Source: an uncultured Chloroflexota bacterium
GTDB lineage: Bacteria; Chloroflexota; Limnocylindria; Limnocylindrales; Limnocylindraceae
Assembly (NCBI GenBank): GCA_903938075.1
Contig: CAJABS010000201.1
Coordinates: 1 to 22,270 of the forward strand
DNA length: 22,270 bases
Direction of reading: 5' to 3'
Shown here: in pieces, positions 14,368 to 22,270 of the stretch
Layout: each line of letters starts with the position of its first letter
Position numbering within the stretch: position 1 is the first letter of the stretch
The notes under the pieces: model-generated
Database searches by the model: none
Seen by the model: only the letters and a program-made list of their open reading frames with translations
What the model was told of the DNA's origin: nothing
Program-made: the position numbers and the translations under genes

Positions 14368-14577
14368 ATGGACAAGCTTCAGGCGGGCCTCGCGGCCCTC
14401 GCGGTGATCGGGCCGGCAATCGGCGTAGGTATGGCAGCAGCAGCAGCTGTGAGCGCCATCGGTCGTAACCCAGAGGCTGCCGGTGCAATCCGCGGCGTCT
14501 TCATCATCGGTGCCGCATTCGCAGAAGGCCTCGGCGTTCTCGCGATCGTGCTCGGCATCCTTTCACTCGTCTTGTAA
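14368..14577 (+). CDS. atpE: ATP synthase F0 subunit c, proton type
   Basis: Subunit c forms the rotating membrane ring. The 69-residue hairpin has helix 1 (about 6-31), the polar loop R33-N-P35-E and helix 2 (about 42-69) with ion-carrying glutamate E53 in FAEGLGV. The sodium signature is absent: the helix-1 position that is Gln in sodium rings is V20, and E53 is followed by Gly rather than Ser or Thr. A proton-driven enzyme is therefore expected. The helix-1 glycine ladder is only partly kept (G19, G21, then A23, A25, A27); ring size cannot be predicted from this alone. Confidence 0.97.
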   Translation: MDKLQAGLAALAVIGPAIGVGMAAAAAVSAIGRNPEAAGAIRGVFIIGAAFAEGLGVLAIVLGILSLVL

Positions 14578-14592
14578 GGCGACTGACTAACG

Positions 14593-15165
14593 ATGCAAGC
14601 AGTTGACCTGATCCAGGGGGCGCTGAACGCCATCCCGTTTGCAGCGGCCGCCGAAGGCGAAGCCGCTGGCGCCGGGCTGAGCTTCAACCTCTTCTGGATC
14701 CTTGTCTCAGCGGCGAACTTCGGTTTCTTCATCATTGTGCTGCGCGCAGCCGCGCTCGGACCAATCACGAAGATGCTCGATGAGCGACGGGAGCGCATTG
14801 AGCGCGGCCTTCGCGAAGCGGCTGAGGCGACGATCGCCAAGAGTCGCGCAGAGGAGGCGGCCGGTCTGGCCCTTGCCGAGGCACGACGTGAGTCGAACGA
14901 GATCCGTGCAAACGCTGAGAAGGCCGCTGCGCAGATTCGCGACGAGCAGGCGGCCGCTCTCAAGGCTGAACTAGACCGCATGCGTGACGAGGCAGCCAAG
15001 CAGATTGAGGCGGCGCGCGTCAGTGCCCTTGCCGCAATCCGCAACGAGGTTGCCGATCTCGCCATTGGTGCCGCCACGAAGGTGGTCGGCTCCTCAATGG
15101 ACGGCGATCGTCAGCGCGCCCTCGTGGGCGAGTTCTTGGACGAGCAGTCCAAGAAGGGGAACTGA
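14593..15165 (+). CDS. atpF: ATP synthase F0 subunit b
   Basis: Subunit b is the peripheral stalk that holds F1 against rotation. The 190-residue product has one N-terminal membrane helix (FNLFWILVSAANFGFFIIVL, about residues 31-50). A long, highly charged Ala/Glu/Arg-rich coiled coil runs from about 60 to 165, with LDERRERIERGLREAAEA at its start. No clear Shine-Dalgarno lies in the 15 bases after atpE. The first 30 residues (Ala/Gly/Glu-rich) are longer than usual, but the only other candidate starts would cut into the membrane helix. Confidence 0.95.
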   Translation: MQAVDLIQGALNAIPFAAAAEGEAAGAGLSFNLFWILVSAANFGFFIIVLRAAALGPITKMLDERRERIERGLREAAEATIAKSRAEEAAGLALAEARRESNEIRANAEKAAAQIRDEQAAALKAELDRMRDEAAKQIEAARVSALAAIRNEVADLAIGAATKVVGSSMDGDRQRALVGEFLDEQSKKGN

Positions 15166-15167
15166 TC

Positions 15168-15713
15168 GTGGATCGACCGCTCGGCTCTGCACGACGATAC
15201 GCAGCGGCACTCCTTGGCTTGGCCAAGGATGCGTCGACAGCGGCATCGCAGGCAGACGAGCTTGACCGCCTCGCGGCGGTCATCGCAACGCCGGGCGCGC
15301 GCCAGATCCTTGATGATCCGCGCACGCCAGCAGCTGGTCGAGTGGCAGCACTCGAGAAGGCGGCGGGCGGCACGGTGAGCCCACACATTCATACGTTGGT
15401 CGGCATGTTGGCGCGACGACGCACCCTTGCGTCGATCCCGGCGATTGCCGAGGCAACACGCGACGCGCTGAATGCGCGTAACGGCGTCACCATTGCACGC
15501 GTGGTCACCGCCCTCGAGGCGAGCCCTGCGGAGCGCACACGGTTTGAAACCCAGGCCACCACGATGGCGGGCCATGCAGTTCAGATGTCATTCGAAGTAG
15601 ACGCAAGCATCGTCGGTGGAGCAACGCTCCGCGTCGGCGATCGACTTGTTGATGGCAGCGTTAAGGGGCGGCTCTCGCGAATGCGTGAGCGGATCCTCTC
15701 GGTCGCCGGCTGA
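15168..15713 (+). CDS. atpH: ATP synthase F1 subunit delta
   Basis: Delta (OSCP) joins the peripheral stalk to the top of F1. The 181-residue product starts at a GTG two bases after atpF, with AAGGGG upstream. It shows the N-terminal ARRYAAALLGLA helix and the C-terminal family signature GGATLRVGDRLVDGSVKGRLSRMRERI, split here by conserved D and GRL positions. Size is normal. It is the most divergent F1 subunit and is identified from this signature and its place between b and alpha. Confidence 0.94.
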   Translation: MDRPLGSARRYAAALLGLAKDASTAASQADELDRLAAVIATPGARQILDDPRTPAAGRVAALEKAAGGTVSPHIHTLVGMLARRRTLASIPAIAEATRDALNARNGVTIARVVTALEASPAERTRFETQATTMAGHAVQMSFEVDASIVGGATLRVGDRLVDGSVKGRLSRMRERILSVAG

Positions 15714-15752
15714 ACCGGCAGAGCGCGTAGAGCAGCGAGGAGCGAGAAGATC

Positions 15753-17285
15753 ATGGCAATTAAGTCCGACGAGATCATTAGCATTCTGAAGGCCCAGATC
15801 GAAGGGTTCGATGGGAGCGCTGAGTCGCGCACCGTCGGCACCGTTGTTGAGGTGGGTGATGGCATTGCACAGGTCTACGGACTTTCAGGCGCGCTCTCGT
15901 CTGAACTTCTGGAGTTCCCAAACGGCGTTGCCGGCATGGCCTTGAACCTTGGTGAAGAGACCGTCGGCGCCGTGCTCCTTGGCGACGCGAAGTCCATCAA
16001 GGAAGGCGACACCGTCAAGACGACCGGCAAGGTTGTTGAGGTTCCCGTCGGCGCTGAGCTGATCGGACGTGTTGTTGACCCGCTCGGTCGACCGCTCGAC
16101 GGCAAGGGTCCAATCAACGCGAAGAAATCGCGCCCAGTTGAGCGCATCGCTCCAGGCGTGATCAGCCGCAAGTCGGTGACCACACCGGTGCAGACCGGCA
16201 TCAAGGCCGTTGACGCACTGATTCCAATCGGCCGCGGTCAGCGCGAGTTGATCATTGGCGACCGTCAGACCGGCAAGACCGCCGTTGCCGTCGACACGAT
16301 CATCAATCAGAAGGGGAAGGGCCTCATCTGCATCTACGTCGCAATCGGCCAGAAGCTCTCGACCGTGCGCACCGTTGTGGCGCAGCTCGAGAAGCATGGC
16401 GCGATGGCACACACGGTTGTAGTGGTTGCCGGCGCCGAAGATCCAGCACCGCTCCAGTACCTCGCACCATTCGCCGGTTGCGCGATTGGCGAAGAGATCA
16501 TGGAGAACGGCGTCACCATTGACGGCGTGCTCGTGCGCGACGCGCTCTGCGTGTACGACGACCTTTCGAAGCACGCGGTTGCGTATCGCGAAATGGCGTT
16601 GCTCTTGCGCCGACCACCAGGACGCGAAGCCTACCCAGGCGACGTCTTCTATCTGCACAGCCGTCTCTTGGAGCGCGCAGCGCGCCTCTCCGACGATCTT
16701 GGCGGTGGCTCACTGACGGCGCTGCCGATCATTGAGACGCAGGCGGGCGACGTGTCAGCCTACATTCCGACGAACGTCATCTCGATCACCGACGGTCAGA
16801 TCTTCTTGGAGACCGACCTCTTCAACGCTGGTCAGCGACCAGCGGTGAACGTGGGTATCTCTGTATCGCGCGTGGGTTCCGCCGCGCAGACAAAGGCGAT
16901 GAAGAAGGTTGCCGGTCCGTTGAAGCTTGACCTTGCGCAGTACCGCGAACTTGCGGCCTTCGCACAGTTCTCAGGTGACCTCGACAAGTCGACACGCGAC
17001 CAGCTGACGCGCGGCGAGAAGCTCTCGTCGATCATGCGCCAGCCGCAGTACCAGCCGGTCTCCATGGAGCGCCAGGTTGCGATTCTGTACGTGGCATCGA
17101 AGGGGAAGCTCGACGACGTACCAACGCCACGCGTTGGTGAGTTCGAGTCGGGCTTCGGCACCTTCCTTGAGCGCGAGCGCGCAGCGATCTTGACGAGCAT
17201 CGCCAAGGAGAACGCGATCTCTGACGATTCAGCGAAGGGTCTCGACGAGGCCGTCGACGCATTCCGAAAGGGGTTCCTCGCCTAA
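15753..17285 (+). CDS. atpA: ATP synthase F1 subunit alpha
   Basis: Alpha carries the non-catalytic nucleotide sites and supplies the arginine finger to the catalytic beta sites. The 510-residue protein is full length. The P-loop is G169-DRQTGK-T176 and the arginine finger R373 is in VSRVGSAAQ. Family stretches include VVDPLGRPLDG, PIGRGQRELIIGDRQTGKT, YDDLSKHAVAYREMALLLRRPPGREAYPGD in parts, and the C-terminal helical domain. It begins 39 bases after atpH with GCGAGGAGCGAGAAG upstream of the ATG. Confidence 0.98.
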   Translation: MAIKSDEIISILKAQIEGFDGSAESRTVGTVVEVGDGIAQVYGLSGALSSELLEFPNGVAGMALNLGEETVGAVLLGDAKSIKEGDTVKTTGKVVEVPVGAELIGRVVDPLGRPLDGKGPINAKKSRPVERIAPGVISRKSVTTPVQTGIKAVDALIPIGRGQRELIIGDRQTGKTAVAVDTIINQKGKGLICIYVAIGQKLSTVRTVVAQLEKHGAMAHTVVVVAGAEDPAPLQYLAPFAGCAIGEEIMENGVTIDGVLVRDALCVYDDLSKHAVAYREMALLLRRPPGREAYPGDVFYLHSRLLERAARLSDDLGGGSLTALPIIETQAGDVSAYIPTNVISITDGQIFLETDLFNAGQRPAVNVGISVSRVGSAAQTKAMKKVAGPLKLDLAQYRELAAFAQFSGDLDKSTRDQLTRGEKLSSIMRQPQYQPVSMERQVAILYVASKGKLDDVPTPRVGEFESGFGTFLERERAAILTSIAKENAISDDSAKGLDEAVDAFRKGFLA

Positions 17286-17312
17286 CGGCGGGGGACGAGC
17301 GGCGAGGAGAGC

Positions 17313-18167
17313 ATGCCAAGTCAGCGCGAGATTCGACGTCGAATCGGATCGGTGAAGAACATTCGCCAGATCACCCGCGCCATGCAGTTCGTTGCCGCCT
17401 CGAAGTTGAAGCGCGCCCAAGACGCCACGCTGGCAAGCCGCCCCTACGGGCACTCGATCGACGAGGTCATCGCCGACCTCGCCTCTGTGCTCGGCGAAGA
17501 GGGGCACCCACTGCTGCGCACCCCAGCGAGCGGCGCACCACGAACGATCGTGCTCTTCACGACCGACCGCGGCCTTGCGGGCGCCCTGAACAGCAACCTG
17601 ATCCGCTTCGCCCTGAAGGAGCTCGAGACGGCGGGCGCAGGGAGCACGATCATCACCATCGGCAAGAAGGGGCGCGATGCGCTCGCCCGCGGCGGCTACG
17701 AGATCAGCGCCGCCTTCCCTGGCTACGGCGATAAGCCGACCTTCGGCGACATCACCGCACTCGTCACCCTTCTGGTCGACGATTTCCTTTCAGGTCGCTC
17801 GGCGGGCGTCACCCTCATCCACCCAGCATTCATCAGCACGCTGACGCAGCGCCCAGAGGCGGTGCAGCTGCTTCCAATCAGGGCGTCGGCCGACACCGCC
17901 GGCATTCCTGGGAACCAGTTCCTCTTTGAGCCCGACCCAGCCGCAGTGCTTGAAGCGCTGCTGCCACGCTACGTTGCGACCCGCATCTTCCAGGGTGTGC
18001 TCGAGACCACTGCATGCGAGCAGTCGAGCCGCATGGTGGCGATGAAGAATGCAACCGAGAACGCAGGCGATCTCATTAGTGATCTCACGCTTACGTACAA
18101 CAAGGTGCGACAGTCGAACATTACGCGTGAAATGATCGAAATTGCTTCAGGCGCAAGCGCGAACTGA
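17313..18167 (+). CDS. atpG: ATP synthase F1 subunit gamma
   Basis: Gamma is the central rotor shaft. The 284-residue product has the conserved N-terminal helix RRIGSVKNIRQITRAMQFVA and the C-terminal helix with RMVAMKNATENAGDLI and NKVRQSNITREMIEI. These two helices form the coiled-coil shaft. Between them is the Rossmann-like domain with TDRGLAGALNSN. GCGAGGAG precedes the ATG after a 27-base gap from atpA. Length is normal. Confidence 0.97.
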   Translation: MPSQREIRRRIGSVKNIRQITRAMQFVAASKLKRAQDATLASRPYGHSIDEVIADLASVLGEEGHPLLRTPASGAPRTIVLFTTDRGLAGALNSNLIRFALKELETAGAGSTIITIGKKGRDALARGGYEISAAFPGYGDKPTFGDITALVTLLVDDFLSGRSAGVTLIHPAFISTLTQRPEAVQLLPIRASADTAGIPGNQFLFEPDPAAVLEALLPRYVATRIFQGVLETTACEQSSRMVAMKNATENAGDLISDLTLTYNKVRQSNITREMIEIASGASAN

Positions 18168-18189
18168 AGATAGAAAGGCAGGAGGAGTG

Positions 18190-19608
18190 ATGGCGAACGC
18201 AACCGCAGCAAAGGCAGGAGCCGTAGGAACCGTAGTTTCGATTACGGGACCGGTCGTTGACATTGAGTTCGCCGCACGCGAGCTGCCAGCGATTTACAAC
18301 GCCGTACGCATTGATCGAGCCGATGGCTCGCTCGTTGTTGAGGTGCAGCAGCACCTTGGAAACAATCGCGTGCGCACCGTTGCCATGACCACAACCGACG
18401 GGCTCGCCCGCGGCGCGAAGGCGACCGACCTCGGCGCACCGATCTCGGTGCCTGTTGGTGCAGGAACGCTCGGCCGTGTGTTCAACGTGCTCGGTGAGCC
18501 GATCGACCAGGCTGGCGAGGCGAAGGTGGATCAGTACCTGCCAATCCACCGCTCCGCACCACCGTACGAAGACCTCACCACCGAGACCGAACTCTTCGAA
18601 ACCGGCATCAAGGTCATCGACCTTGTCTGCCCATTCAAGAAGGGCGGAAAGATCGGCATCTTCGGCGGCGCCGGCGTCGGCAAGACCGTCGTGATTCAGG
18701 AGCTCATTCGCAACGTTGCGCAAGAGCACTCTGGCTACTCCGTGTTCGCGGGTGTCGGTGAGCGTTCGCGCGAAGGAAACGACCTGATCGGCGAAATGCG
18801 CGACTCAGGCGTTATCGACAAGACCGTGATGGTGTTCGGCCAGATGAACGAGCCACCTGGAGCACGACTTCGCGTCGCACTCTCGGGCTTGACGATGGCC
18901 GAGTACTTCCGCGATGCGGAAGGGCGCGACGTGCTGCTCTTCATCGACAACATCTTCCGCTTCACCCAGGCGGGCTCTGAGGTTTCCGCGTTGCTCGGCC
19001 GCATGCCAAGCGCCGTGGGCTATCAGCCAAACCTGGCGACGGAGATGGCGGCGCTCCAGGAGCGCATTACGTCGACGAAGAAGGGTTCGATTACCTCGCT
19101 GCAGGCCGTGTACGTGCCAGCAGACGACTACACCGACCCAGCGCCAGCAACCACCTTCGGACACCTTGACTCGACGATTCGCCTCGAGCGATCGATCACC
19201 GAGCTTGGTATCTATCCGGCGGTGGACCCGTTGACGTCGACGTCGCGCGTGCTCGATCCGCTCGTGGTTGGTGTGAACCACTACGAGACGGCGCGAGAGG
19301 TGCAGCGCGTGCTGCAGCGATACCGCGACTTGCAGGACATCATCGCCATCCTTGGTCAGGACGAGCTTTCGCCTGATGACAAGCTGTTGGTGAACCGCGC
19401 CCGTAAGTTGCAGCGCTTCATGAGCCAGCCGTTCTTCGTGGCCGAGGTATTCACCGGCCGCCCCGGCAAGTTCGTGAAGATCGCCGACACGATCGCCTCG
19501 TTCCGCGAGATCCTTGAAGGGAAGGCCGACGAACTGCCAGAGCAGGCGTTCTTCCTTGCAGGAACCCTCGATGACGTGCGGGCGAACGCCGTCGCGCTGA
19601 ACAAGTAA
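18190..19608 (+). CDS. atpD: ATP synthase F1 subunit beta
   Basis: Beta carries the catalytic sites that make ATP from ADP and phosphate. From ATG 18190 it has 472 residues, the usual length. The P-loop is G159-GAGVGK-T166, the catalytic glutamate E191 is in GVGERSREGND, and the Walker B strand is VLLFIDNIFRFTQAGSEVSALLGR in parts. The DELSPDD-type C-terminal loop that contacts gamma and epsilon is present as DELSPDD. GGAGGAG precedes the ATG. An in-frame extension reaching back to 18142 overlaps the end of atpG and is not credible. Confidence 0.98.
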   Translation: MANATAAKAGAVGTVVSITGPVVDIEFAARELPAIYNAVRIDRADGSLVVEVQQHLGNNRVRTVAMTTTDGLARGAKATDLGAPISVPVGAGTLGRVFNVLGEPIDQAGEAKVDQYLPIHRSAPPYEDLTTETELFETGIKVIDLVCPFKKGGKIGIFGGAGVGKTVVIQELIRNVAQEHSGYSVFAGVGERSREGNDLIGEMRDSGVIDKTVMVFGQMNEPPGARLRVALSGLTMAEYFRDAEGRDVLLFIDNIFRFTQAGSEVSALLGRMPSAVGYQPNLATEMAALQERITSTKKGSITSLQAVYVPADDYTDPAPATTFGHLDSTIRLERSITELGIYPAVDPLTSTSRVLDPLVVGVNHYETAREVQRVLQRYRDLQDIIAILGQDELSPDDKLLVNRARKLQRFMSQPFFVAEVFTGRPGKFVKIADTIASFREILEGKADELPEQAFFLAGTLDDVRANAVALNK

Positions 19609-19622
19609 GGGTTCGTACCGAC

Positions 19623-20039
19623 ATGCCATTTACGTTGGAGATCGTGACGCCGGAGCGCCTCGCCTGGAAGGGCGAGGCCTCCGCGTTGGTCTTGCCAACG
19701 ATTGATGGCGAGGTCGGCATTCTGCCGAAGCACGAGCCGTACGTAACGGTGCTCGGCGCTGGCGAGGGTCGCATCACCGCACTCGACGGATCGATTGAGT
19801 ACATCGCCATCATTGGTGGCTTCGTGCAGGTGCGACCCGATCGTGTGGTGGTGCTGGCCGAGTCGGCCGACCTGTCGGGCGAGCTCGACACCGCCGCTGT
19901 CGAGAAGGCGAAAGCCGCCGCGGAAGCGGCAATCTCTGGCGCTGGCACACAGGACCCAGCCTCGCTCGCAACCGCCCGAGCCTCTCTCAGCCGCGCCCTC
20001 CTGCACCTCCGGGTCGCCGAGCGCCGTCGCAAGCGCTAG
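19623..20039 (+). CDS. atpC: ATP synthase F1 subunit epsilon
   Basis: Epsilon links gamma to the c-ring and can inhibit ATP hydrolysis. The 138-residue product has the N-terminal beta-sandwich (about 1-85) with LEIVTPERLAWKGEASALVLP-type start, GEVGILPKHEPYVTVLGAG and IIGGFVQVRPDRVVVLAE. It continues into a two-helix C-terminal domain rich in Ala and Arg that ends in RRRKR. It starts 14 bases after atpD and closes the atp operon. No terminator with a T-run follows. Confidence 0.96.
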   Translation: MPFTLEIVTPERLAWKGEASALVLPTIDGEVGILPKHEPYVTVLGAGEGRITALDGSIEYIAIIGGFVQVRPDRVVVLAESADLSGELDTAAVEKAKAAAEAAISGAGTQDPASLATARASLSRALLHLRVAERRRKR

Positions 20040-20108
20040 CGCCCGCCGCCGCCCGTGCGGGTGGCCCAAGAAAGTGAGCCCCTGTTGGACGCTTCTGCTG
20101 CAAACGGC

Positions 20109-20114
20109 GAGAAT
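20109..20114 (+). promoter_or_regulatory. Possible -10 element of murA-mreB, leaderless
   Basis: GAGAAT lies exactly six bases (CCGCCC) before the murA ATG at 20121, the same spacing as at parA and mreD. A weak TTGGAC (20085-20090) lies 18 bases upstream. No Shine-Dalgarno is visible before this ATG. GAGAAT keeps the key A2 and T6 positions but lacks the leading T, so this is the weakest of the three cases. The 81-base atpC-murA gap holds nothing else I can recognise. Confidence 0.35.
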
Positions 20115-20120
20115 CCGCCC

Positions 20121-21479
20121 ATGACCGCCGTGAAGCCGTTCTCGTGGGAGTACCGTCCGATCCCCCTCGCCAAGGAGGAGTTCCGCATTCAAGGCGGGCG
20201 TCCCCTCGCTGGTCGCGTGCGGGTGAGCGGCGCCAAGAACGCCGCCCTCAAGGTGATGGCCGCAGCGGTGCTGACCGGGGAGCGCGTGAACCTCGAGAAC
20301 ATCCCTGGAATCCTCGACATCGATGTGCTCGCCGAAACCCTGCGCGACATCGGCGTCACGATTGAGCGACCAACCCCCGAGACGATGACCCTGCAGGCCG
20401 CCAACGCAGAGTGGCTCTTTGTGCCGCTTGAAGCCGCCGCCAAAATGCGCGCCAGCTTCATGTTGCTCGGCCCACTCCTCGCCCGCTTCGGCCGCGTGAT
20501 CATTAGCAACCCAGGTGGTGACCGCATCGGTCGACGTCCCGTCAACCTGCACGTTGACGCGATGCGCGCACTCGGCGCCGAGATTGATTACCGCGACGGC
20601 TACTACTTCGCCAAGAGCAACGGCCGACTCAAGGGGGCAACGATCACCTTCCCGCAGATCACCGTGATGGGCACCGAGAACGCGATTCTTGCCGCCGTAC
20701 TGGCGAAGGGCACAACCGTGATCACTCCCGCGGCGCAGGAGCCTGAGGTAGATGACCTGATCACACTACTCAACGCCATGGGTGCTCAAGTTGCACGAAC
20801 CAAACCGGATCGCATTGAGGTGCAAGGCGTTGACGCACTCCACGGCGCAACGCACCGCATCATGCCGGACCGCATTGAGGCGGGCACATTCGCTGCGGCA
20901 GCAGCAGTGGTCGGCGGCACGATCAACGTTGATGGTGTTGAGCCAACACATATGAAGGCGTTCATCGATCTGCTCGATCAACTCGGGGCTGACTACGCTA
21001 TTGAGGCCGATCCAACGGACGCAACACGTAAGAGCCTGCGCGTCACCGGACTACCAGTGGGTGGTGCATACAAGCCCACCAACATTCGCACGCAACCGTT
21101 CCCTGGGCTCGCCACCGACCTGCAGCCATCAGCCGGCTTGATGCTGACGCGCGCCGCGGGCACGAGCACCATTGAAGAGACGATCTTTGAAGATCGCCTT
21201 GAATGGCTCGTTGGCCTGCGTGGGTTTGGCGCACAGGTAGAGATCGTTGATCCGCGCACTGCACGTGTCACGGGGCCAACCACGTTCGTTGCTGCTGAGG
21301 CGGAGATCCCCGATCTGCGCGCAGGTGCCACACTGATGCTCGCCGCACTTGCCGCACCTGGGGCCAGCCGTATTCACGGCGCGCACCACGTGCGACGCGG
21401 CTATGCGAACATTGAGGAGAAGTTCCGAGGCCTTGGCGCGGAGCTCACCCACGTTAGCGAAGAGGGAGTGGCGGGATGA
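20121..21479 (+). CDS. murA: UDP-N-acetylglucosamine 1-carboxyvinyltransferase MurA, Asp (Cys-less) variant
   Basis: MurA makes the first committed peptidoglycan precursor from UDP-GlcNAc and phosphoenolpyruvate in the cytosol. The 452-residue product has the family layout: FRIQGGRPLAGRVRVSGAKNAAL with K39-N40, RASFMLLGPLLARFG, QPFPGLATDLQP with D333, and LRAGATLML with R400. In the mobile catalytic loop the usual GGCAIGxRP is GGDRIGRRP: the catalytic cysteine is D134, while the following loop arginine is kept. Asp at this position is known in Mycobacterium and Chlamydia and makes the enzyme insensitive to fosfomycin. ATG 20121 is preferred over an in-frame GTG at 20055, which would add 22 residues with no family support. 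It shares ATGA with mreB. Confidence 0.96.
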   Translation: MTAVKPFSWEYRPIPLAKEEFRIQGGRPLAGRVRVSGAKNAALKVMAAAVLTGERVNLENIPGILDIDVLAETLRDIGVTIERPTPETMTLQAANAEWLFVPLEAAAKMRASFMLLGPLLARFGRVIISNPGGDRIGRRPVNLHVDAMRALGAEIDYRDGYYFAKSNGRLKGATITFPQITVMGTENAILAAVLAKGTTVITPAAQEPEVDDLITLLNAMGAQVARTKPDRIEVQGVDALHGATHRIMPDRIEAGTFAAAAAVVGGTINVDGVEPTHMKAFIDLLDQLGADYAIEADPTDATRKSLRVTGLPVGGAYKPTNIRTQPFPGLATDLQPSAGLMLTRAAGTSTIEETIFEDRLEWLVGLRGFGAQVEIVDPRTARVTGPTTFVAAEAEIPDLRAGATLMLAALAAPGASRIHGAHHVRRGYANIEEKFRGLGAELTHVSEEGVAG

Positions 21480-22270
21480 AGATCGGCATCGACCTAGGAA
21501 CCGCAAACATTCTCGTCTTCGTGCAGGGGAGCGGCATCACCGTTCGTGAGCCGAGCGTTGTCGCCATCAACGATCGTGATCAGATCGTCGCTGTTGGCAA
21601 CGAGGCGAAGGAGATGCTCGGGCGAACACCTGGCTCCATCACTGCGATTCGACCACTTCGCGATGGTGTGATTGCCGACTACGTCGTCACCGAGGCGATG
21701 CTCCGCTACTTCATTAAGAAGGGCACCGCCGGGCGCTTCTCGTTCGGTCGACCCGATGTGCTCGTGAGCGTTCCAGCCGGTTCTACCTCAGTAGAGAAGC
21801 GCTACGTGCTCGATGCTGCGCGTCAGGCCGGCGCTGGCAAGGCGTTCCTCATTGAAGAGCCCATGGCGGCAGCGATCGGTGCAGAGCTACCAATCAGTGG
21901 GCCGTCGGGGAACATGATCGTGAACATTGGTGGTGGCACCGCCGAGATCGCTGTGCTCTCACTTTCGGAGATCGTGGTGAGCAAGTCACATCGTGTTGGT
22001 GGCAACCGATTCGACGAAGCGATCGCTCTCTACATTCGCCGCAAGTACAACCTGATGATCGGTGACCGAACCGCCGAGCAGGTGAAGATTGAGATCGGTA
22101 GCGCTATGCCGCTTGAGGAAGAGCTCACGATGAGCGTGAAGGGTCGCGACATGATCGCAGGCTTGCCACGCGAAGTGAAGATCACGTCGACCGAAATTAC
22201 CGAGGCGCTCGAAGTGCCCCTGCGAAACCTAACCGACGCGATTCGCGCGGTACTGGAGCAGACACCGCCC
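21476..22270 (+). CDS. mreB: Rod shape-determining protein MreB (3' end cut by window edge)
   Basis: MreB is the bacterial actin that guides elongation enzymes along the inner membrane. The frame is open to the last base, giving 265 of roughly 340 residues. Actin-fold ATP motifs are clear: phosphate 1 IGIDLGTANILVFV (residues 3-16), connect/LVSVPAGSTSVEKR, phosphate 2 MIVNIGGGTAEIAVLSL, and RVGGNRFDEAI. RTAEQVKIEIGSA follows as in true MreB rather than DnaK or FtsA. The start overlaps the murA stop by four bases (ATGA), pairing precursor synthesis with the elongation scaffold. mreD, PBP2 and rodA lie about 16-20 kb away at the other end of the window. Confidence 0.96.
   Translation, partial: MKIGIDLGTANILVFVQGSGITVREPSVVAINDRDQIVAVGNEAKEMLGRTPGSITAIRPLRDGVIADYVVTEAMLRYFIKKGTAGRFSFGRPDVLVSVPAGSTSVEKRYVLDAARQAGAGKAFLIEEPMAAAIGAELPISGPSGNMIVNIGGGTAEIAVLSLSEIVVSKSHRVGGNRFDEAIALYIRRKYNLMIGDRTAEQVKIEIGSAMPLEEELTMSVKGRDMIAGLPREVKITSTEITEALEVPLRNLTDAIRAVLEQTPP

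Noticed and set aside
14368..14577. Sodium-type ATP synthase c-ring
   Set aside because: The Gln of the sodium signature is Val at residue 20 and E53 is followed by Gly, so the proton type fits better.
15885..16658. 257-codon minus-strand open frame inside atpA
   Set aside because: It is antisense to a full-length, fully conserved alpha subunit gene and shows no recognisable motif.
20040..20070. Possible terminator hairpin after atpC (CCCG/CGGG)
   Set aside because: The loop would be only two bases and no T-run follows, so it does not qualify as an intrinsic terminator.
20055..20120. Upstream GTG start for murA at 20055
   Set aside because: It would add 22 residues absent from the family, and no ribosome binding site precedes it; the ATG at 20121 gives a normal N-terminus.
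19356..20552. 398-codon open frame on the minus strand across atpD, atpC and murA
   Set aside because: It is antisense to three certain genes and its translation is low-complexity His/Gly/Arg-rich with no domain; such shadows are expected in high-GC DNA.
1..22270. Novel defence, mobile or secondary-metabolite system
   Set aside because: Every stretch is accounted for by recognisable housekeeping genes or gaps of at most about 130 bases; I saw no transposase, integrase, toxin-antitoxin pair, repeat array or unexplained gene cluster.

Overview
The window is a gene-dense, high-GC bacterial chromosome segment with housekeeping genes packed end to end and no mobile element, tRNA, rRNA or CRISPR array that I can see. 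Gene content and order (parAB; mreD-PBP2-rodA; rplU-rpmA; rpmE-DUF1385-prfA-prmC; glyA-wecA-like-atp operon; murA-mreB) fit a Chloroflexota-type genome best, perhaps a streamlined freshwater lineage. An actinobacterial or other monoderm relative cannot be excluded by eye. The parAB genes with a consensus parS site suggest the segment lies near the chromosome origin.

Layout. 1-1620, minus strand: parB (cut by the left window edge) and parA. 1621-1736: a divergent control region holding parS (1667-1682) between two promoter-like -10 elements that sit six bases from the parA and mreD start codons. 1737-5268: the elongation genes mreD, PBP2 and rodA, with no mreC. 5269-5399: promoter and hairpin leader of rplU. 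5400-6459: ribosomal proteins L21 (with a long Ala/Lys tail), L27 and L31. 6465-10553: DUF1385 membrane protein, release factor RF1, its methyltransferase PrmC and a Cof-type HAD phosphatase. 10596-12937: glyA and a WecA/MraY-type glycosyl-phosphate transferase. 12934-20039: a complete F-type ATP synthase operon, atpI-B-E-F-H-A-G-D-C. 20121-22270: murA and mreB (cut by the right edge).

How the genes work together. Three functions dominate: chromosome segregation (ParAB-parS), cell-wall elongation (MreB, MreD, PBP2, RodA, MurA, and the lipid-linked sugar transferase) and growth machinery (ribosomal proteins, translation termination, one-carbon metabolism, ATP synthase). From mreD onward everything is on the plus strand. 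Many junctions are 1-8 base overlaps, so much of it is probably co-transcribed and translationally coupled, with promoters re-entering at rplU and murA.

I did not find a new defence, secretion or mobile system. The best leads are: MurA with Asp in place of the catalytic Cys (predicted fosfomycin-insensitive); three apparent leaderless starts with identical -10 to start spacing; parS placed in a segregation/elongation divergent promoter region; PrmC with NLPY instead of NPPY; the L21 tail; and abrupt changes in synonymous codon use inside single genes, clearest in the wecA-like gene.
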